Source of the DNA: Atlantibacter sp032062175
Lineage (GTDB): Bacteria > Pseudomonadota > Gammaproteobacteria > Enterobacterales > Enterobacteriaceae
Length of the DNA: 64,000 nucleotides
Direction of reading: 5' to 3'
NCBI RefSeq assembly: GCF_032062175.1
Contig: NZ_DAMBQK010000019.1
Span: 1-64,000, forward strand
A program made the translations under genes and the position numbers. Within the stretch, counting starts at the first letter, position 1. Each line of letters opens with the position of its first letter. The notes beneath the pieces are model-generated. The model had not been told where the DNA came from. It did no database searches and was given only the letters and a program-made list of their open reading frames with translations. Positions 52,960-61,969 of the stretch are shown one piece after another.

Positions 52960-53508
52960 ATGACGCAGCCAATTAGCGTTATTGCTAAAAGTCTAGTGCG
53001 GGAACGCCAGCGCACCGGGCTTTCGCTGGCGGAAATCGCCCGCCGCGCCGGGATTGCTAAATCCACGCTGTCACAGTTGGAGTCCGGTAACGGCAACCCC
53101 AGCCTGGAGACACTGTGGTCGCTGTGTGTGGCGCTGGATATACCTTTCGCCCGTTTGCTGGAGCCGCAGTTGCCGACGACGCAGGTGATCCGCCGGGGCG
53201 AGGGGATGAAAGTGATCGCCGGGGAAGCCAACTATCAGGCAATTTTGCTGGCTGCCTGCCCGCCGGGGGCGCGACGCGACGTGTATCTGCTGCTGACGCA
53301 GCCGGGTGCCGACCGCGTTTCACAGCCGCATCCGCCGGGGTCGGTGGAGCATATTATCGTGACCAAAGGGCGTGCGATGGTGGGGCTGACGGAAGCGCCA
53401 GAAGAATTGGGCCAGGGGGATTACATCTGCTATCCCGCCGATCGCCAGCACATTTTTAAAGCGCTGGAGCCGGATACCCAGGCCCTGCTGGTGGCGGAAC
53501 AGAATTAA
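52960..53508 (+). CDS. XRE-family regulator with cupin domain
   Basis: This 182-residue two-domain regulator has an N-terminal helix-turn-helix (residues about 10-65; GLSLAEIARRAGIAKSTLSQ) and a C-terminal cupin sensor domain (about 105-180; PGSVEHIIVTKG then GDYICYPADRQHIF). The layout is shared with E. coli SutR (YdcN) and PuuR. It is divergent from the azlCD-like pair, so it probably represses or activates that exporter in response to a small ligand bound in the cupin. It ends just before the terminator shared with rhaM. Confidence 0.9.
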   Translation: MTQPISVIAKSLVRERQRTGLSLAEIARRAGIAKSTLSQLESGNGNPSLETLWSLCVALDIPFARLLEPQLPTTQVIRRGEGMKVIAGEANYQAILLAACPPGARRDVYLLLTQPGADRVSQPHPPGSVEHIIVTKGRAMVGLTEAPEELGQGDYICYPADRQHIFKALEPDTQALLVAEQN

Positions 53509-53534
53509 AAAAGCCCGGCTTTTTTTGCCGGGCT
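53506..53534 (-). terminator. terminator of the rhaBAD-rhaM operon
   Basis: On the minus strand AGCCCGGC-A7-GCCGGGCT is followed by T6. The 8-bp stem lies about 8 bp after the rhaM stop. On the plus strand the same hairpin follows the XRE-cupin gene but has only AATT after it, so it works best for rha. Confidence 0.9.
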
Positions 53535-53541
53535 AATTGAC

Positions 53542-53856
53542 TCACTCCAGGTAAAACACTTCTTTTAGTTCTTCGCTTACCGGGCTGTTATCCGGGTTAG
53601 CTGGCATCACTTCACGCATATGTTTCCACCAGCGTTGGCATACCTCGGTCTCCGCCACCGCGTTCCAGCGGGCTTCTGACTCGATCTCTACGGTTGCAAA
53701 AAGCAGGTTACGCTGTGCATCGAGATAAATAGCGTAGTGATGAGCACCGTGCTGCTTAAGAACAGCCTCCAGCTCTGGCCAAATCGGCGAATGACGGCGT
53801 TGATACTCTTTATGGGCATCGGGGTTCACCTGCATCACAAAGGCTTTGCGGATCAT
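53542..53856 (-). CDS. rhaM: L-rhamnose mutarotase
   Basis: RhaM (104 aa, same as E. coli) interconverts alpha and beta anomers of L-rhamnose, supplying the form used by RhaA. The catalytic His22 is in RRHSPIWPEL. YAIYLDAQRNLLFATVEIE and WWKHMREVM match the ferredoxin-like family fold. It overlaps the upstream iron alcohol dehydrogenase gene by 4 bp (ATGA) and is the last gene of the operon. Confidence 0.96.
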   Translation of the reverse strand: MIRKAFVMQVNPDAHKEYQRRHSPIWPELEAVLKQHGAHHYAIYLDAQRNLLFATVEIESEARWNAVAETEVCQRWWKHMREVMPANPDNSPVSEELKEVFYLE

Positions 53857-55001
53857 AACGCCTCCAGGTACAGCGCCCGCACCTCGTCACGGGTGGCGGT
53901 ACGCGGATTGCACGGCGCGCACGGATCGGCCAGCGCTTTATCCAGCCAGCCTTCGATATCTGCTTTGCTCACGCCCAGTTCAGCGAAACCCGACGGAATG
54001 CCGACGCGGGCAGACAGCGCGCGAATCGCATCAATGGCCTTATGGCTGGCCTGTTCGTCGGTTAAGCCGTGGATATCCACGCCCATCGCCTGGGCGACAC
54101 GTGCAAAACGCGCCTCGGCGTTCGGGCGGTTAAAGTTCTCAATGACCGGCAGCAGGATCGCGTTGCAGACGCCGTGCGGCAGGTTATGGGTCGCGCCCGG
54201 CTGATGCGCCAGCGCGTGCACCAGGCCAAGCCCGGCGCTGTTAAACGCCATTCCCGCCAGATACTGCCCGTATGCCATCATTTCGCGCGCTTGCAGGTTG
54301 TGACCGTTGTCCACCGCCTGCGGCAGCCACTGGCTGATTAAGCGGATAGCTTCCAGCGCGTTGGCGTCGGTCAGCGGATGTGCGCCCACCGAGACATAGG
54401 CTTCTACCGCGTGGGTCAGGGCGTCCATACCCGTGGCAGCGGTGACAGCAGCCGGGATATCCAGCATCACGCTGGCGTCATCCACGGCGATATCCGGGAT
54501 GATATTCGGGTCGATAATCACCTCTTTCACCTGGCGTTCGCTGTCGATGATCACCGCGTTGCTGGTCATCTCCGCCGCTGTACCGGCGGTGGTGTTAATC
54601 GCCACCAGCGGTACGCCCGGATGGGTGACTTTGCCGACGCCGGAGTAAGCGGTGGAGGGCCCCGGATTGGCGGTTAAAATCTTCACCGCTTTGGCAGTAT
54701 CAATCGGGCTGCCGCCACCGAAGGCGATAAGATAATCGCACTGCGCCTCGTTAAACGCGGCGAAACCCTGCTGCACCAGCGCTTCCGTCGGGTTAGGGAA
54801 CACCTTATCGAATAGCTGGTATGAAAGCTGATGGGCGTCCAGCGCGGTAAACAGGCTATCCAGCAGGCCCATTTTCACCAGTTGACCGTCGGTGACGATC
54901 AGCGCTTTGCCCCATTTTTTCCCGGCGATCAGTTTAACCATATCGCCAATGGCACCTGCGCCATGCAGGCTGATTTTCGGCAATGCTAATAAAAAGCTCA
55001 T
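53853..55001 (-). CDS. iron-containing alcohol dehydrogenase, probable lactaldehyde reductase
   Basis: This 382-residue group III Fe-dependent alcohol dehydrogenase sits inside the rhamnose operon between rhaD and rhaM, where E. coli has no such gene. NAD-binding GGGSPIDTAKA and TTAGTAAEMT are present. The Fe ligands lie in DALTHAVEAYVS and in HALAHQPGATHNLPHG. Overall it looks nearer to E. coli YiaY than to FucO. Rhamnose breakdown yields L-lactaldehyde, which FucO reduces to 1,2-propanediol anaerobically, so this enzyme most likely does that job here. It overlaps rhaM by 4 bp. Activity is inferred from context. Confidence 0.9.
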   Translation of the reverse strand: MSFLLALPKISLHGAGAIGDMVKLIAGKKWGKALIVTDGQLVKMGLLDSLFTALDAHQLSYQLFDKVFPNPTEALVQQGFAAFNEAQCDYLIAFGGGSPIDTAKAVKILTANPGPSTAYSGVGKVTHPGVPLVAINTTAGTAAEMTSNAVIIDSERQVKEVIIDPNIIPDIAVDDASVMLDIPAAVTAATGMDALTHAVEAYVSVGAHPLTDANALEAIRLISQWLPQAVDNGHNLQAREMMAYGQYLAGMAFNSAGLGLVHALAHQPGATHNLPHGVCNAILLPVIENFNRPNAEARFARVAQAMGVDIHGLTDEQASHKAIDAIRALSARVGIPSGFAELGVSKADIEGWLDKALADPCAPCNPRTATRDEVRALYLEAL

Positions 55002-55013
55002 GGCTGTTGTCCT

Positions 55014-55838
55014 TTACAGTTCCAGCGCGCTGGCGAGCGGGGTGACGCCGAAGCGTTTGCCCAGCGCGATCAGTTCGTCGCGAGAGATAGTTTGTTTCAT
55101 GCCGCCCATAGAGATGACTTTCACCAGGATCTCGGCGGATTTCTCGGCGGTATCAATCAGGCCGAAGGCTTCGTCCAGCGTCGGGCCGCTGCCGAATACG
55201 CCGTGGAACGGCCACAGTACCAGGGAATGTTTACCCATTTCGTGCGCGGTCGCCTGGCCGATTTCATCGGTGCCCGGCACCATCCACGGCAGAATGCCCA
55301 CGCCGTCCGGGAACACCACCAGGCACTCGGTGCTGCCTTCCCACAGTTTGCGGGTGATGACGTCGGTGCGGTTTTCCAGCACATAGGTCAGCGAAATCAG
55401 GTTGGTGGCGTGACAGTGCATAATCACGCGGTCTTTGCCCTGGGTGGCTTTAATGCGCTCGCAGTGGGACAGGAAGTGCGCCGGGAGTTCAGAGGTCGGC
55501 ACCGCGCTGTCTTCCAGGCCCCACAGGATGTGATAACCCGCGCCGTCGCTGTCGACTTTAACGATACCGAGGTTGGCAGCCGGGGCCAGTTGCACGTTGC
55601 GGAAGAACTTACCGGAGCCGGTGACGATAAACGGCGTGTTCGCCAGCAGCGGCATCGGCTGGCTCAGGGCGATATAGCGCGGTTTGGCATGGAAATCGGC
55701 CTGATAATCTGCGATATCCGCCTCATCCAGGCGCAGCGTCAGGTTGCCGCCGTTGCGCTCGTCCCAGCCTTTCAGCCAGGCGTCGGTGGTGGCTTTGATC
55801 ATGCCCTGAACGAACCAGGAATTAATAATAGTCTGCAT
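55014..55838 (-). CDS. rhaD: rhamnulose-1-phosphate aldolase
   Basis: RhaD (274 aa, as in E. coli) cleaves L-rhamnulose-1-phosphate to dihydroxyacetone phosphate and L-lactaldehyde. It is a zinc class II aldolase. Zinc histidines are in VIMHCHATNL (near residues 141-143) and in the later ATAHEMGKHSLVLW. A Glu at about 117 is expected as the catalytic base. It lies 12 bp before the alcohol dehydrogenase gene and 51 bp after rhaA, with a hairpin in that gap. Confidence 0.96.
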   Translation of the reverse strand: MQTIINSWFVQGMIKATTDAWLKGWDERNGGNLTLRLDEADIADYQADFHAKPRYIALSQPMPLLANTPFIVTGSGKFFRNVQLAPAANLGIVKVDSDGAGYHILWGLEDSAVPTSELPAHFLSHCERIKATQGKDRVIMHCHATNLISLTYVLENRTDVITRKLWEGSTECLVVFPDGVGILPWMVPGTDEIGQATAHEMGKHSLVLWPFHGVFGSGPTLDEAFGLIDTAEKSAEILVKVISMGGMKQTISRDELIALGKRFGVTPLASALEL

Positions 55839-55855
55839 AGTGTTGTTTCCTTTAC

Positions 55856-55874
55856 GGGGCCAGCCAGTGGCCCC
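55856..55874. other. intergenic hairpin between rhaA and rhaD
   Basis: GGGGCCA-GCCAG-TGGCCCC is a perfect 7-bp stem between rhaA and rhaD. No T-run follows on the minus strand beyond GTAAAGG, so it is more likely an mRNA-stabilising or processing stem than a terminator. Confidence 0.45.
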
Positions 55875-55889
55875 TGTGAACCTGAGTCG

Positions 55890-57149
55890 TTACGCGCGTT
55901 TGCGCAGAATGCTTTCTTCGTAGGCGCGGACGCTTTCCAGCCATTCGCTGCCCGCTGGGGTATCGTTGCGCTGGCAGTACATTTCCCACACGGCCTGCCA
56001 TGGCAGGGATTTCTGCTCTTCCAGCAGCGCCAGACGGCCAGTGTAATCACCGTTCAGCTCCAGCTTGCGCAGGTGATCGGTCGGCTCCAGCAGGGCGCGC
56101 AGCAGGGCTTTTTTCATGTTGCGGGTGCCGATAACCCATGCCGCGATGCGGTTAATCGAGGCGTCAAAGAAATCGAGGCCGATATGCACCCGGTCAAACA
56201 GGTCATGGCGAATGATTTCGCTGGCGATGGCCTGGGTTTCATCATCCAGCAGCACCACGTGGTCGCTGTCCCAGCGCACCGGACGGCTGACGTGCAGCAG
56301 CAGGCGCGGCACATACAGCATGGCGGCGGAAATCTTGTCGGAAATCACTTCGGTGGGATGGAAGTGACCCGCGTCCAGGCACAGCGCGGTCTGGCGGCTG
56401 GCGGCGTAGCCCATATAGAACTCGTTCGAGCCGACGGTGTAGCTTTCTGCGCCAATCCCGAACAGTTTGCTTTCAACGGCGTCGATATGGTGGGCATCAT
56501 CGAACTTCTCGCTGATAACTTCATCCAGCGCGGCGAGCAGGCGCTGACGGGGGCCAAGACGGTCAATCGGCATATCTTTCATGCCGTCCGGGATCCAGAT
56601 GTTCATTACCGACGGCGTTCCCAGTTGCTCACCAAAGTAAGCGGAAATGCGGCGGCTGGCTTTGCAGTGATCGATCCAGAACTGGCGAATTTCATCGTTA
56701 GCGTGTGACAGGGTAAAACCGTCAGCGCTCAGCGGATGCGAGAAGCAGGACGGGTTGAAATCGAGGCCAACCTGTTGTTTTTTGGCCCATTCTACCCAGT
56801 TTTTGAAGTGTTCTGGTTTGATGGCGTTGCGCTCAACGGGCGTATCGGATTCCAGATAGATGGCGTGCAGGTTCAGGCGTTTCGGTCCAGGGATCAGGCT
56901 CATCGCCTGTTCCAGATCGGCGCGCAGCTCGCTGGCGTTACGCGCTTTGCCCGGATAATTACCGGTGGCCTGGATGCCGCCGGTCAGCCCGCCTTCCGGG
57001 TTTTCAAAACCGGCGACGTCATCGCCCTGCCAGCAGTGCATGGAGACCGGCAGACGATCGAGGGCCGCCAGGGCCTGTTCGGCATCGACGCCAACGGCGG
57101 CGAAACGCTGTTTAGCCAGTTCCCATGCCTGATTAATAGAAGTAGTCAT
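55890..57149 (-). CDS. rhaA: L-rhamnose isomerase
   Basis: RhaA (419 aa, as in E. coli) isomerises L-rhamnose to L-rhamnulose using Mn. The metal- and substrate-binding stretches LDFNPSCFSHPLS, WIDHCKASRR, CLDAGHFHPTEVISDK and HVVLLDDETQAI are intact. The ATG at 57149 was chosen over a TTG two codons upstream because AAGGAG lies 8 bp before it and the product then begins MTTSINQAWELAKQ. It overlaps rhaB by 4 bp. Confidence 0.97.
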   Translation of the reverse strand: MTTSINQAWELAKQRFAAVGVDAEQALAALDRLPVSMHCWQGDDVAGFENPEGGLTGGIQATGNYPGKARNASELRADLEQAMSLIPGPKRLNLHAIYLESDTPVERNAIKPEHFKNWVEWAKKQQVGLDFNPSCFSHPLSADGFTLSHANDEIRQFWIDHCKASRRISAYFGEQLGTPSVMNIWIPDGMKDMPIDRLGPRQRLLAALDEVISEKFDDAHHIDAVESKLFGIGAESYTVGSNEFYMGYAASRQTALCLDAGHFHPTEVISDKISAAMLYVPRLLLHVSRPVRWDSDHVVLLDDETQAIASEIIRHDLFDRVHIGLDFFDASINRIAAWVIGTRNMKKALLRALLEPTDHLRKLELNGDYTGRLALLEEQKSLPWQAVWEMYCQRNDTPAGSEWLESVRAYEESILRKRA

Positions 57150-58615
57150 GCGCAAAGCTCCTTTGTTTGATGGGTTTGCTGAAACTGCGCAGCAACGCGG
57201 GCAATTTCGCTATGTTGATTGGGCGTAAAGGTGGTGAGTGAGCTGGTTTGCTGGATAACCCGGCGGAAGTCGTCGACGTCAGAGATTTCATCCAGCGCCA
57301 TCAGTTGGCAGCCGATATTGCCGAGGGTCGAGGCCTCGATGGGCCCGGCGGAAACCGGCAGCCCGCAGGCGTCAGCGCACAGTTGATTGAGAAAATGGTT
57401 CTGGCTGCCGCCGCCGACGATATGCAGGCGGGTAAACGGCTTGCCGCGCAGCCGCGCCAGTTCGTGCAGCACATCGGCATACAGCAGCGCCAGGCTGTCA
57501 AAAATGGTACGCGCCAGCTCCGCCGCGGTTTGCGGAACGGGCTGATTGCTCTCCCGGCAGGCGGCCTGGATTTGCAGGCTCATGTTGGGCGGATTGATAA
57601 ACCGATCGTCATTTGGGTTGATCACGCAGCGGCAGGCCGGAAGCTGGCGGGCGCGTTCAATCAGCGCAGACAGATCGGTGATGTTGTGTTCTTTGGTGAC
57701 GCGCTGGAGCAGCCACAGCCCCATGATGTTTTTCAACACCCGGTAGCGGCCTTCCGCGCCGCCTTCATTGGTGATATTGGCGGCCAGAGCATCGGCGTGG
57801 GCGTAGGGGGTTTTGCTTTCAAAACCCATCAACGACCAGGTGCCGGATGAGAGATACGCGGCGTCTTTGCCTTCCAGCGGCGCGGCGATCACCGCGCTGG
57901 CGGTATCGTGGGTCGCGACGGACACTACCGGGATATGGTTGCCCTGGGCGCAGACCCAGTGGCCGACCACGCTGCCCGGATGGCTCGGTTTGCCGAACCA
58001 GCGCGCCGGTACGCCCGCCCATTCCAGCAGCGTATCGTCCCAGTTATCGGTATTGATATTGACCAGTTGCGTGGTGGTGGCGTTGGTGTATTCCCAGTTC
58101 ATCACCCCGGTCAGGCGATAGCACAGGTAATCGGGGATCAGCAGGGCATGCGCCACGCTATCCACCAGGTTTGGCTGCTGTTGGGTCAGCGCGCGCAGTT
58201 GGTACAGCGTGTTAAAAGGTAAAAACTGGATACCGGTACGGCGATAGATCTCGTCACGGCCCAGGGATTCGCACGCCTGCTGCATAATGCCGTCGGTGCG
58301 GCTATCGCGATAGGCCACCGCCGGGCCAACGCGCTGGCCCTGCACGTCCAGTAATACGACGTCCACGCCCCAGGTATCAATACCGATACTGTCGATAGCG
58401 ACGCCCTGTTCGCAGGCTTTTTGCAGGCCGAAACGAATTTCGCTTTCCAGCGCGTCCACGTCCCAGCAATCAAACTGCCCGTCGCGGATCAGCGCGTTGG
58501 TGAAGCGGTGGATCTCGGTGAGTTGCAGATCGCGGCTGGCCGTGTCGAAGCGCGCCAGCATCACGCGACCGCTTGAGGCACCCAGATCAACGGCAACGCT
58601 ATGTCGAATAGACAT
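57146..58615 (-). CDS. rhaB: rhamnulokinase
   Basis: RhaB (489 aa, as in E. coli) phosphorylates L-rhamnulose at O1. It is a FGGY-family sugar kinase: the phosphate-binding DLGASSGRVML begins the N-lobe, IGIDTWGVDVVLL and HDTASAVIAAP follow, and the C-lobe has IVGGGSQNHFLNQL. The start at 58615 (MSIRHSVAVDLG) was chosen because it gives E. coli length. Eight extra codons upstream are possible but lack support. It is the first gene of rhaBA-D-(adh)-M, transcribed from the RhaS/CRP-controlled divergent region. Confidence 0.97.
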   Translation of the reverse strand: MSIRHSVAVDLGASSGRVMLARFDTASRDLQLTEIHRFTNALIRDGQFDCWDVDALESEIRFGLQKACEQGVAIDSIGIDTWGVDVVLLDVQGQRVGPAVAYRDSRTDGIMQQACESLGRDEIYRRTGIQFLPFNTLYQLRALTQQQPNLVDSVAHALLIPDYLCYRLTGVMNWEYTNATTTQLVNINTDNWDDTLLEWAGVPARWFGKPSHPGSVVGHWVCAQGNHIPVVSVATHDTASAVIAAPLEGKDAAYLSSGTWSLMGFESKTPYAHADALAANITNEGGAEGRYRVLKNIMGLWLLQRVTKEHNITDLSALIERARQLPACRCVINPNDDRFINPPNMSLQIQAACRESNQPVPQTAAELARTIFDSLALLYADVLHELARLRGKPFTRLHIVGGGSQNHFLNQLCADACGLPVSAGPIEASTLGNIGCQLMALDEISDVDDFRRVIQQTSSLTTFTPNQHSEIARVAAQFQQTHQTKELCA

Positions 58616-58904
58616 GATGGGAATCCTTATCTGAATCATTGCCCATCAGTCTAAAAAGAAGCCTGGCGCGTCACCTTCTCGCCACTGACAACGTCAAACC
58701 CGCACTGGCAAGAAGCCAAAGGTGAACGTGAGTGAACTCACAGTTTGCATTTCAGGCGGGTTGTGAGCCTTGCCGCAATTCCCGATCTTTCCTGCGGATT
58801 CTTAAAAAACGAACACAATTTGCGCCGTTTAGCGTCGAAAAGTTAAGGTACGGCGTGGGGCGGTTATCTACTATCAAGCGAAATTTCATTGGTGGGAGGT
58901 GAAA
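58616..58904. promoter_or_regulatory. divergent rhaB-rhaS regulatory region with CRP site
   Basis: CGTGA-GTGAAC-TCACA (58727-58742) is a strong CRP site, about 115 bp upstream of the rhaB start codon. Read toward rhaB, a stretch with GTCAGTGGCGAGAAGGT and then CTTTTTAGACTG lines up with the RhaS-binding and -10/start region of E. coli rhaBAD. The rhaS ribosome site is GGGAGGT. RhaR should act on the rhaS side, where I cannot mark its site with certainty. Confidence 0.75.
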
Positions 58905-59741
58905 ATGACCGTCTTAACATGCAGCGATTTTTTCCCGTGTAGCGCCGCGACCGTGGCGATTGAGCCTCGCTTGCCGCAGTCGGCATTCCCGGAACATCAC
59001 CATGATTTTTATGAGATTGTTATTGTCGAACACGGCACCGGCGCGCACATCTTTAACGGCCAGCCCTATACCCTGAGCGGTGGTTCGGTGTGCTTTGTGC
59101 GCGATCACGACAGACACCTGTTCGAACACACCGAGAACCTGTGCCTGACCAATGTTCTCTATCGCGCGCCCGACGCGTTCAGCTTCCTTGCCGGGCTGGA
59201 TAAACTGCTGCCTCAGGAGCAGGACGGTATTTATCCTTCCCACTGGCGCGTTCCGGCACAAGTGCTGGCGCAGGTGAAAAATCTCCTGGCAGATCTGGAA
59301 GTATTAGGAAATGCCAGCGACACCCATAGCCTGGCCCAGCGTGAAATTCTGTTTATGCAGTTGCTGATCCAGATCCGCAAAGGCAGCCTGGCCGACCAGT
59401 CCGCTGGCGCGGATAACCGGCTAAATATGATGATCGGTTGGCTTGAGGAGCACTTTTCCAGCGAAGTTTGTTGGGAGACCCTGGCCGGGCAGTTTGACCT
59501 GTCGCTACGTACCCTGCATCGCCAGCTTAAGCAGCAAACCGGTTTAACGCCCCAACGTTATCTGAATCGGCTGCGTTTAATGCGCGCGCGCCATTTGCTG
59601 CGCCATAGCGAGGAGAGCGTCACGGATATCGCGTATCAGTGCGGTTTCGGCGACAGTAACCACTTTTCCACCCTGTTTAAGCGAGAGTTTTGTTTCTCTC
59701 CACGCGATATTCGCCAGGGCCGCGATCGCCAACTCCAGTAA
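58905..59741 (+). CDS. rhaS: rhamnose operon transcriptional activator RhaS
   Basis: RhaS (278 aa, as in E. coli) is the AraC-family activator of rhaBAD and rhaT in the presence of L-rhamnose. The N-terminal cupin sensor begins AIEPRLPQSAFPEHHHDF. The C-terminal double helix-turn-helix includes LAGQFDLSLRTLHRQLKQQ and VTDIAYQCGFGDSNHFS. ATG 58905 is preceded by GGGAGGT at 4 bp. An in-frame GTG two codons upstream overlaps that ribosome site and was rejected. Confidence 0.96.
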   Translation: MTVLTCSDFFPCSAATVAIEPRLPQSAFPEHHHDFYEIVIVEHGTGAHIFNGQPYTLSGGSVCFVRDHDRHLFEHTENLCLTNVLYRAPDAFSFLAGLDKLLPQEQDGIYPSHWRVPAQVLAQVKNLLADLEVLGNASDTHSLAQREILFMQLLIQIRKGSLADQSAGADNRLNMMIGWLEEHFSSEVCWETLAGQFDLSLRTLHRQLKQQTGLTPQRYLNRLRLMRARHLLRHSEESVTDIAYQCGFGDSNHFSTLFKREFCFSPRDIRQGRDRQLQ

Positions 59742-59877
59742 CGCGAACAACATCACCGTTTTTTGTCTCGGGAAATTCAATAATTTCCGATTGCGACCAG
59801 GCCCGCTGCGACGCCCTGACAGGCTGCGCGGCGGGTGACTTACGTACTTCCATTCTGACTCACTCCGGGGGCAAATA

Positions 59878-60741
59878 TTGGCCGCTCAGTTGATCCTCAA
59901 AAAAGCCGATTTTTTCGCCTCCCCCATGCAGCCAGTGGCGGTAGCGGACCGTTATCCGCAAAACGTGTTCGCTGAACACACCCACGATTTTTGCGAACTG
60001 GTGATGGTATGGCGCGGTAATGGCTTACACGTGCTGAACGATCGCCCGTGGCGCATCACCTGCGGCGATCTGTTTTATATCAAGGCGGAAGATCGCCACA
60101 GCTATGAGTCAGTCAACGATCTGGTGCTGCACAACATTATCTACTGCCCGGAACGGCTCACGCTCAATGTGGACTGGGATACGCTGCTGAAACCGCAGGC
60201 AGATAGCCCGCGCTGGCGGCTGAACAGCCAGGGTATCGCCCAGGCGCGGCAAATCATCAGCCAGCTCGAACATGAAAGCCCGAAAGACGACGCGCTGTCA
60301 CGTACCCTGAGCGAAAGCCTGTTTCTGCAACTGTGCATTACGCTGCGCCGCCATCGCTATCAGCCCGACAGCACCGGTGCGCCGGGCCAGGGGGAAGTGT
60401 TAGATCTATTGATTGCCGCGCTGGACAATAGCGTGAATAACGCCTTCGATTTCCAGACGTTTTGCCTGCATCATCAAGCGCAGGAACGCCCGCTGCGCCA
60501 GCGCTTTCGCCAGCAAACCGGGATGACCATTAATCACTATCTGCGCCAACTGCGCATTTGCCAGGCGCAATATTTGTTGCGCCGTACCGATATGCTGATT
60601 GGCGATATTGCCTCGCGCTGCGGCTTTGAGGACAGCAACTACTTTTCGGTGGTGTTTACCCGTGAAACGGGCGTGACGCCACGGTTGTGGCGTCAGCAGT
60701 GTCATGAATGGTTAAAACGCGAGGGTGTGCGGGAGGGTTAG
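59878..60741 (+). CDS. rhaR: rhamnose regulon transcriptional activator RhaR
   Basis: RhaR (287 aa; E. coli 282) is the AraC-family activator of rhaSR. The sensor domain has DRYPQNVFAEHTHDF and VWRGNGLHVLNDRPWRI as in E. coli. The C-terminal DNA-binding domain has RQQTGMTINHYLRQLR and IGDIASRCGFEDSNYFSVVF. Initiation is placed at TTG 59878 (AAQLILKKADFFA) because alignment with E. coli RhaR begins there and a CGGGGG stretch precedes it. No ATG is available near this point. The 136-bp rhaS-rhaR spacer holds no other gene. The last 4 bp overlap rhaT tail to tail. Confidence 0.93.
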   Translation: MAAQLILKKADFFASPMQPVAVADRYPQNVFAEHTHDFCELVMVWRGNGLHVLNDRPWRITCGDLFYIKAEDRHSYESVNDLVLHNIIYCPERLTLNVDWDTLLKPQADSPRWRLNSQGIAQARQIISQLEHESPKDDALSRTLSESLFLQLCITLRRHRYQPDSTGAPGQGEVLDLLIAALDNSVNNAFDFQTFCLHHQAQERPLRQRFRQQTGMTINHYLRQLRICQAQYLLRRTDMLIGDIASRCGFEDSNYFSVVFTRETGVTPRLWRQQCHEWLKREGVREG

Positions 60742-61772
60742 CTCGCCATGCCCAGCCCAACGATGTTGGCGGCGATGATAATCACCACGCAGCCGACGCT
60801 CAGTACGCCCACCGGACGGCGTCCCGCCGATTTCCACTCTTTCATAATCAACCCGACCAGGCCGCCGCACAGCACATAGAAGCTCATGTGCAGCATCCAG
60901 CTCATGTAGTCGTACTGCGCCGGGATTTTGGCGTGGCCCCAGGCGTAGAAGAAGAACTGCAAGTACCACATCAAGCCGGCCAGCATTGAGAACAGCACGT
61001 TGCTGATAATTAGCGGCTTAGCCAGCGAGAAGTCGGCGCGGACCGACAGGTTCTGCACTTTGGCCAGGCGGATAAAGCAGAAGCCGAGGTTAATCACCGC
61101 GCCGCCACCCATAATCACCACGTAGCTCGGGAGGGCGACATACAGCGGATCGACGCCTAACGCCGCTGCGGCTTCATGCATCGGCTTCGCCGCATCCATC
61201 GCAAAGGACATCCCGGCGGAGAAAATGCCGCACATTACTGCCAGAATCAGCCCTTTCTTGAGGTTGAACTCCTCGGCTTTGATGCCCATCTGGCGCTCTT
61301 TCAATTGGCCTGCGCGGGTGACGATCCCGACGCCAATCAGCGCCACAAACACGCCAAGCAGCGTCATTTGCCCACCGGGAGTGCCCACCAGTACGCCGAA
61401 TTTGCCGTTCAGAATTGGCGTCATCAGGGTGCCGACAATTAAGGTGATGCCGATGGCGATCCCGATGCCCATCGACATGCCCAGATAGCGCATGGTCAGG
61501 CCGTAGTTGATGTTGCCGATGCCCCACATCGCGCCGAACAGGAATACCGGCAACAGCGTGGAAGTGCTGAACGAACCGTAGTAGGACCAGAAATCAGGCA
61601 GCAGCGCGGCGCTGACCGCCCAGGGCAGAACAATCCACGACACTATCCCGCCCACTGACCACATGGTTTCCCATGACCAGTTTTTTACCTGCTTAAAAGG
61701 AGCGTAAAAACAGGCGGCGCTGGCCGCGCCAATAAGGTGCCAGAGGATCCCCATCGTTATTGCGTTACTCAT
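60738..61772 (-). CDS. rhaT: L-rhamnose-proton symporter
   Basis: RhaT (344 aa, as in E. coli) is the ten-helix inner-membrane L-rhamnose:H+ symporter of the DMT superfamily. It begins MSNAITMGILWHLIGAASAAC, and WGIGNINYGLTMRYLGMSMG and SAGMSFAMDAAKP are conserved. It converges on rhaR with a 4-bp overlap of the stops. Control by RhaS and CRP is expected, but I could not mark sites in the upstream 200 bp with confidence. Confidence 0.96.
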   Translation of the reverse strand: MSNAITMGILWHLIGAASAACFYAPFKQVKNWSWETMWSVGGIVSWIVLPWAVSAALLPDFWSYYGSFSTSTLLPVFLFGAMWGIGNINYGLTMRYLGMSMGIGIAIGITLIVGTLMTPILNGKFGVLVGTPGGQMTLLGVFVALIGVGIVTRAGQLKERQMGIKAEEFNLKKGLILAVMCGIFSAGMSFAMDAAKPMHEAAAALGVDPLYVALPSYVVIMGGGAVINLGFCFIRLAKVQNLSVRADFSLAKPLIISNVLFSMLAGLMWYLQFFFYAWGHAKIPAQYDYMSWMLHMSFYVLCGGLVGLIMKEWKSAGRRPVGVLSVGCVVIIIAANIVGLGMAS

Positions 61773-61937
61773 TCTTTAATTCCTCATTTTGTCGAATGGC
61801 CAGGGGTTCGAGCACACCCCCAATGACGACGAGTTTAGGGATACAGGAATAGGGCTACCTTCGGGCAACTGCCGCGCACACATCATAAATGGCAAAAAAC
61901 AGCGGGTGGGTAAGACCGGGATCACAGTTCGAATTTT

Positions 61938-61963
61938 CTCCTCCCGGCAGCAGCCGGGAGGAG
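61938..61963. other. 11-bp perfect hairpin between the isomerase gene and rhaT
   Basis: CTCCTCCCGGC-AGCA-GCCGGGAGGAG lies 6 bp after the stop of the minus-strand isomerase gene. Its flank on that strand is AAAATTC rather than T-rich, so it is a poor intrinsic terminator but could shield the 3' end. Confidence 0.5.
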
Positions 61964-61969
61964 GGAGGA

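Noticed and set aside
61938..61963. Intrinsic terminator for the isomerase gene
   Set aside because: The stem is excellent, but the minus-strand flank is AAAATTC with no T-run, so it was listed only as a hairpin.
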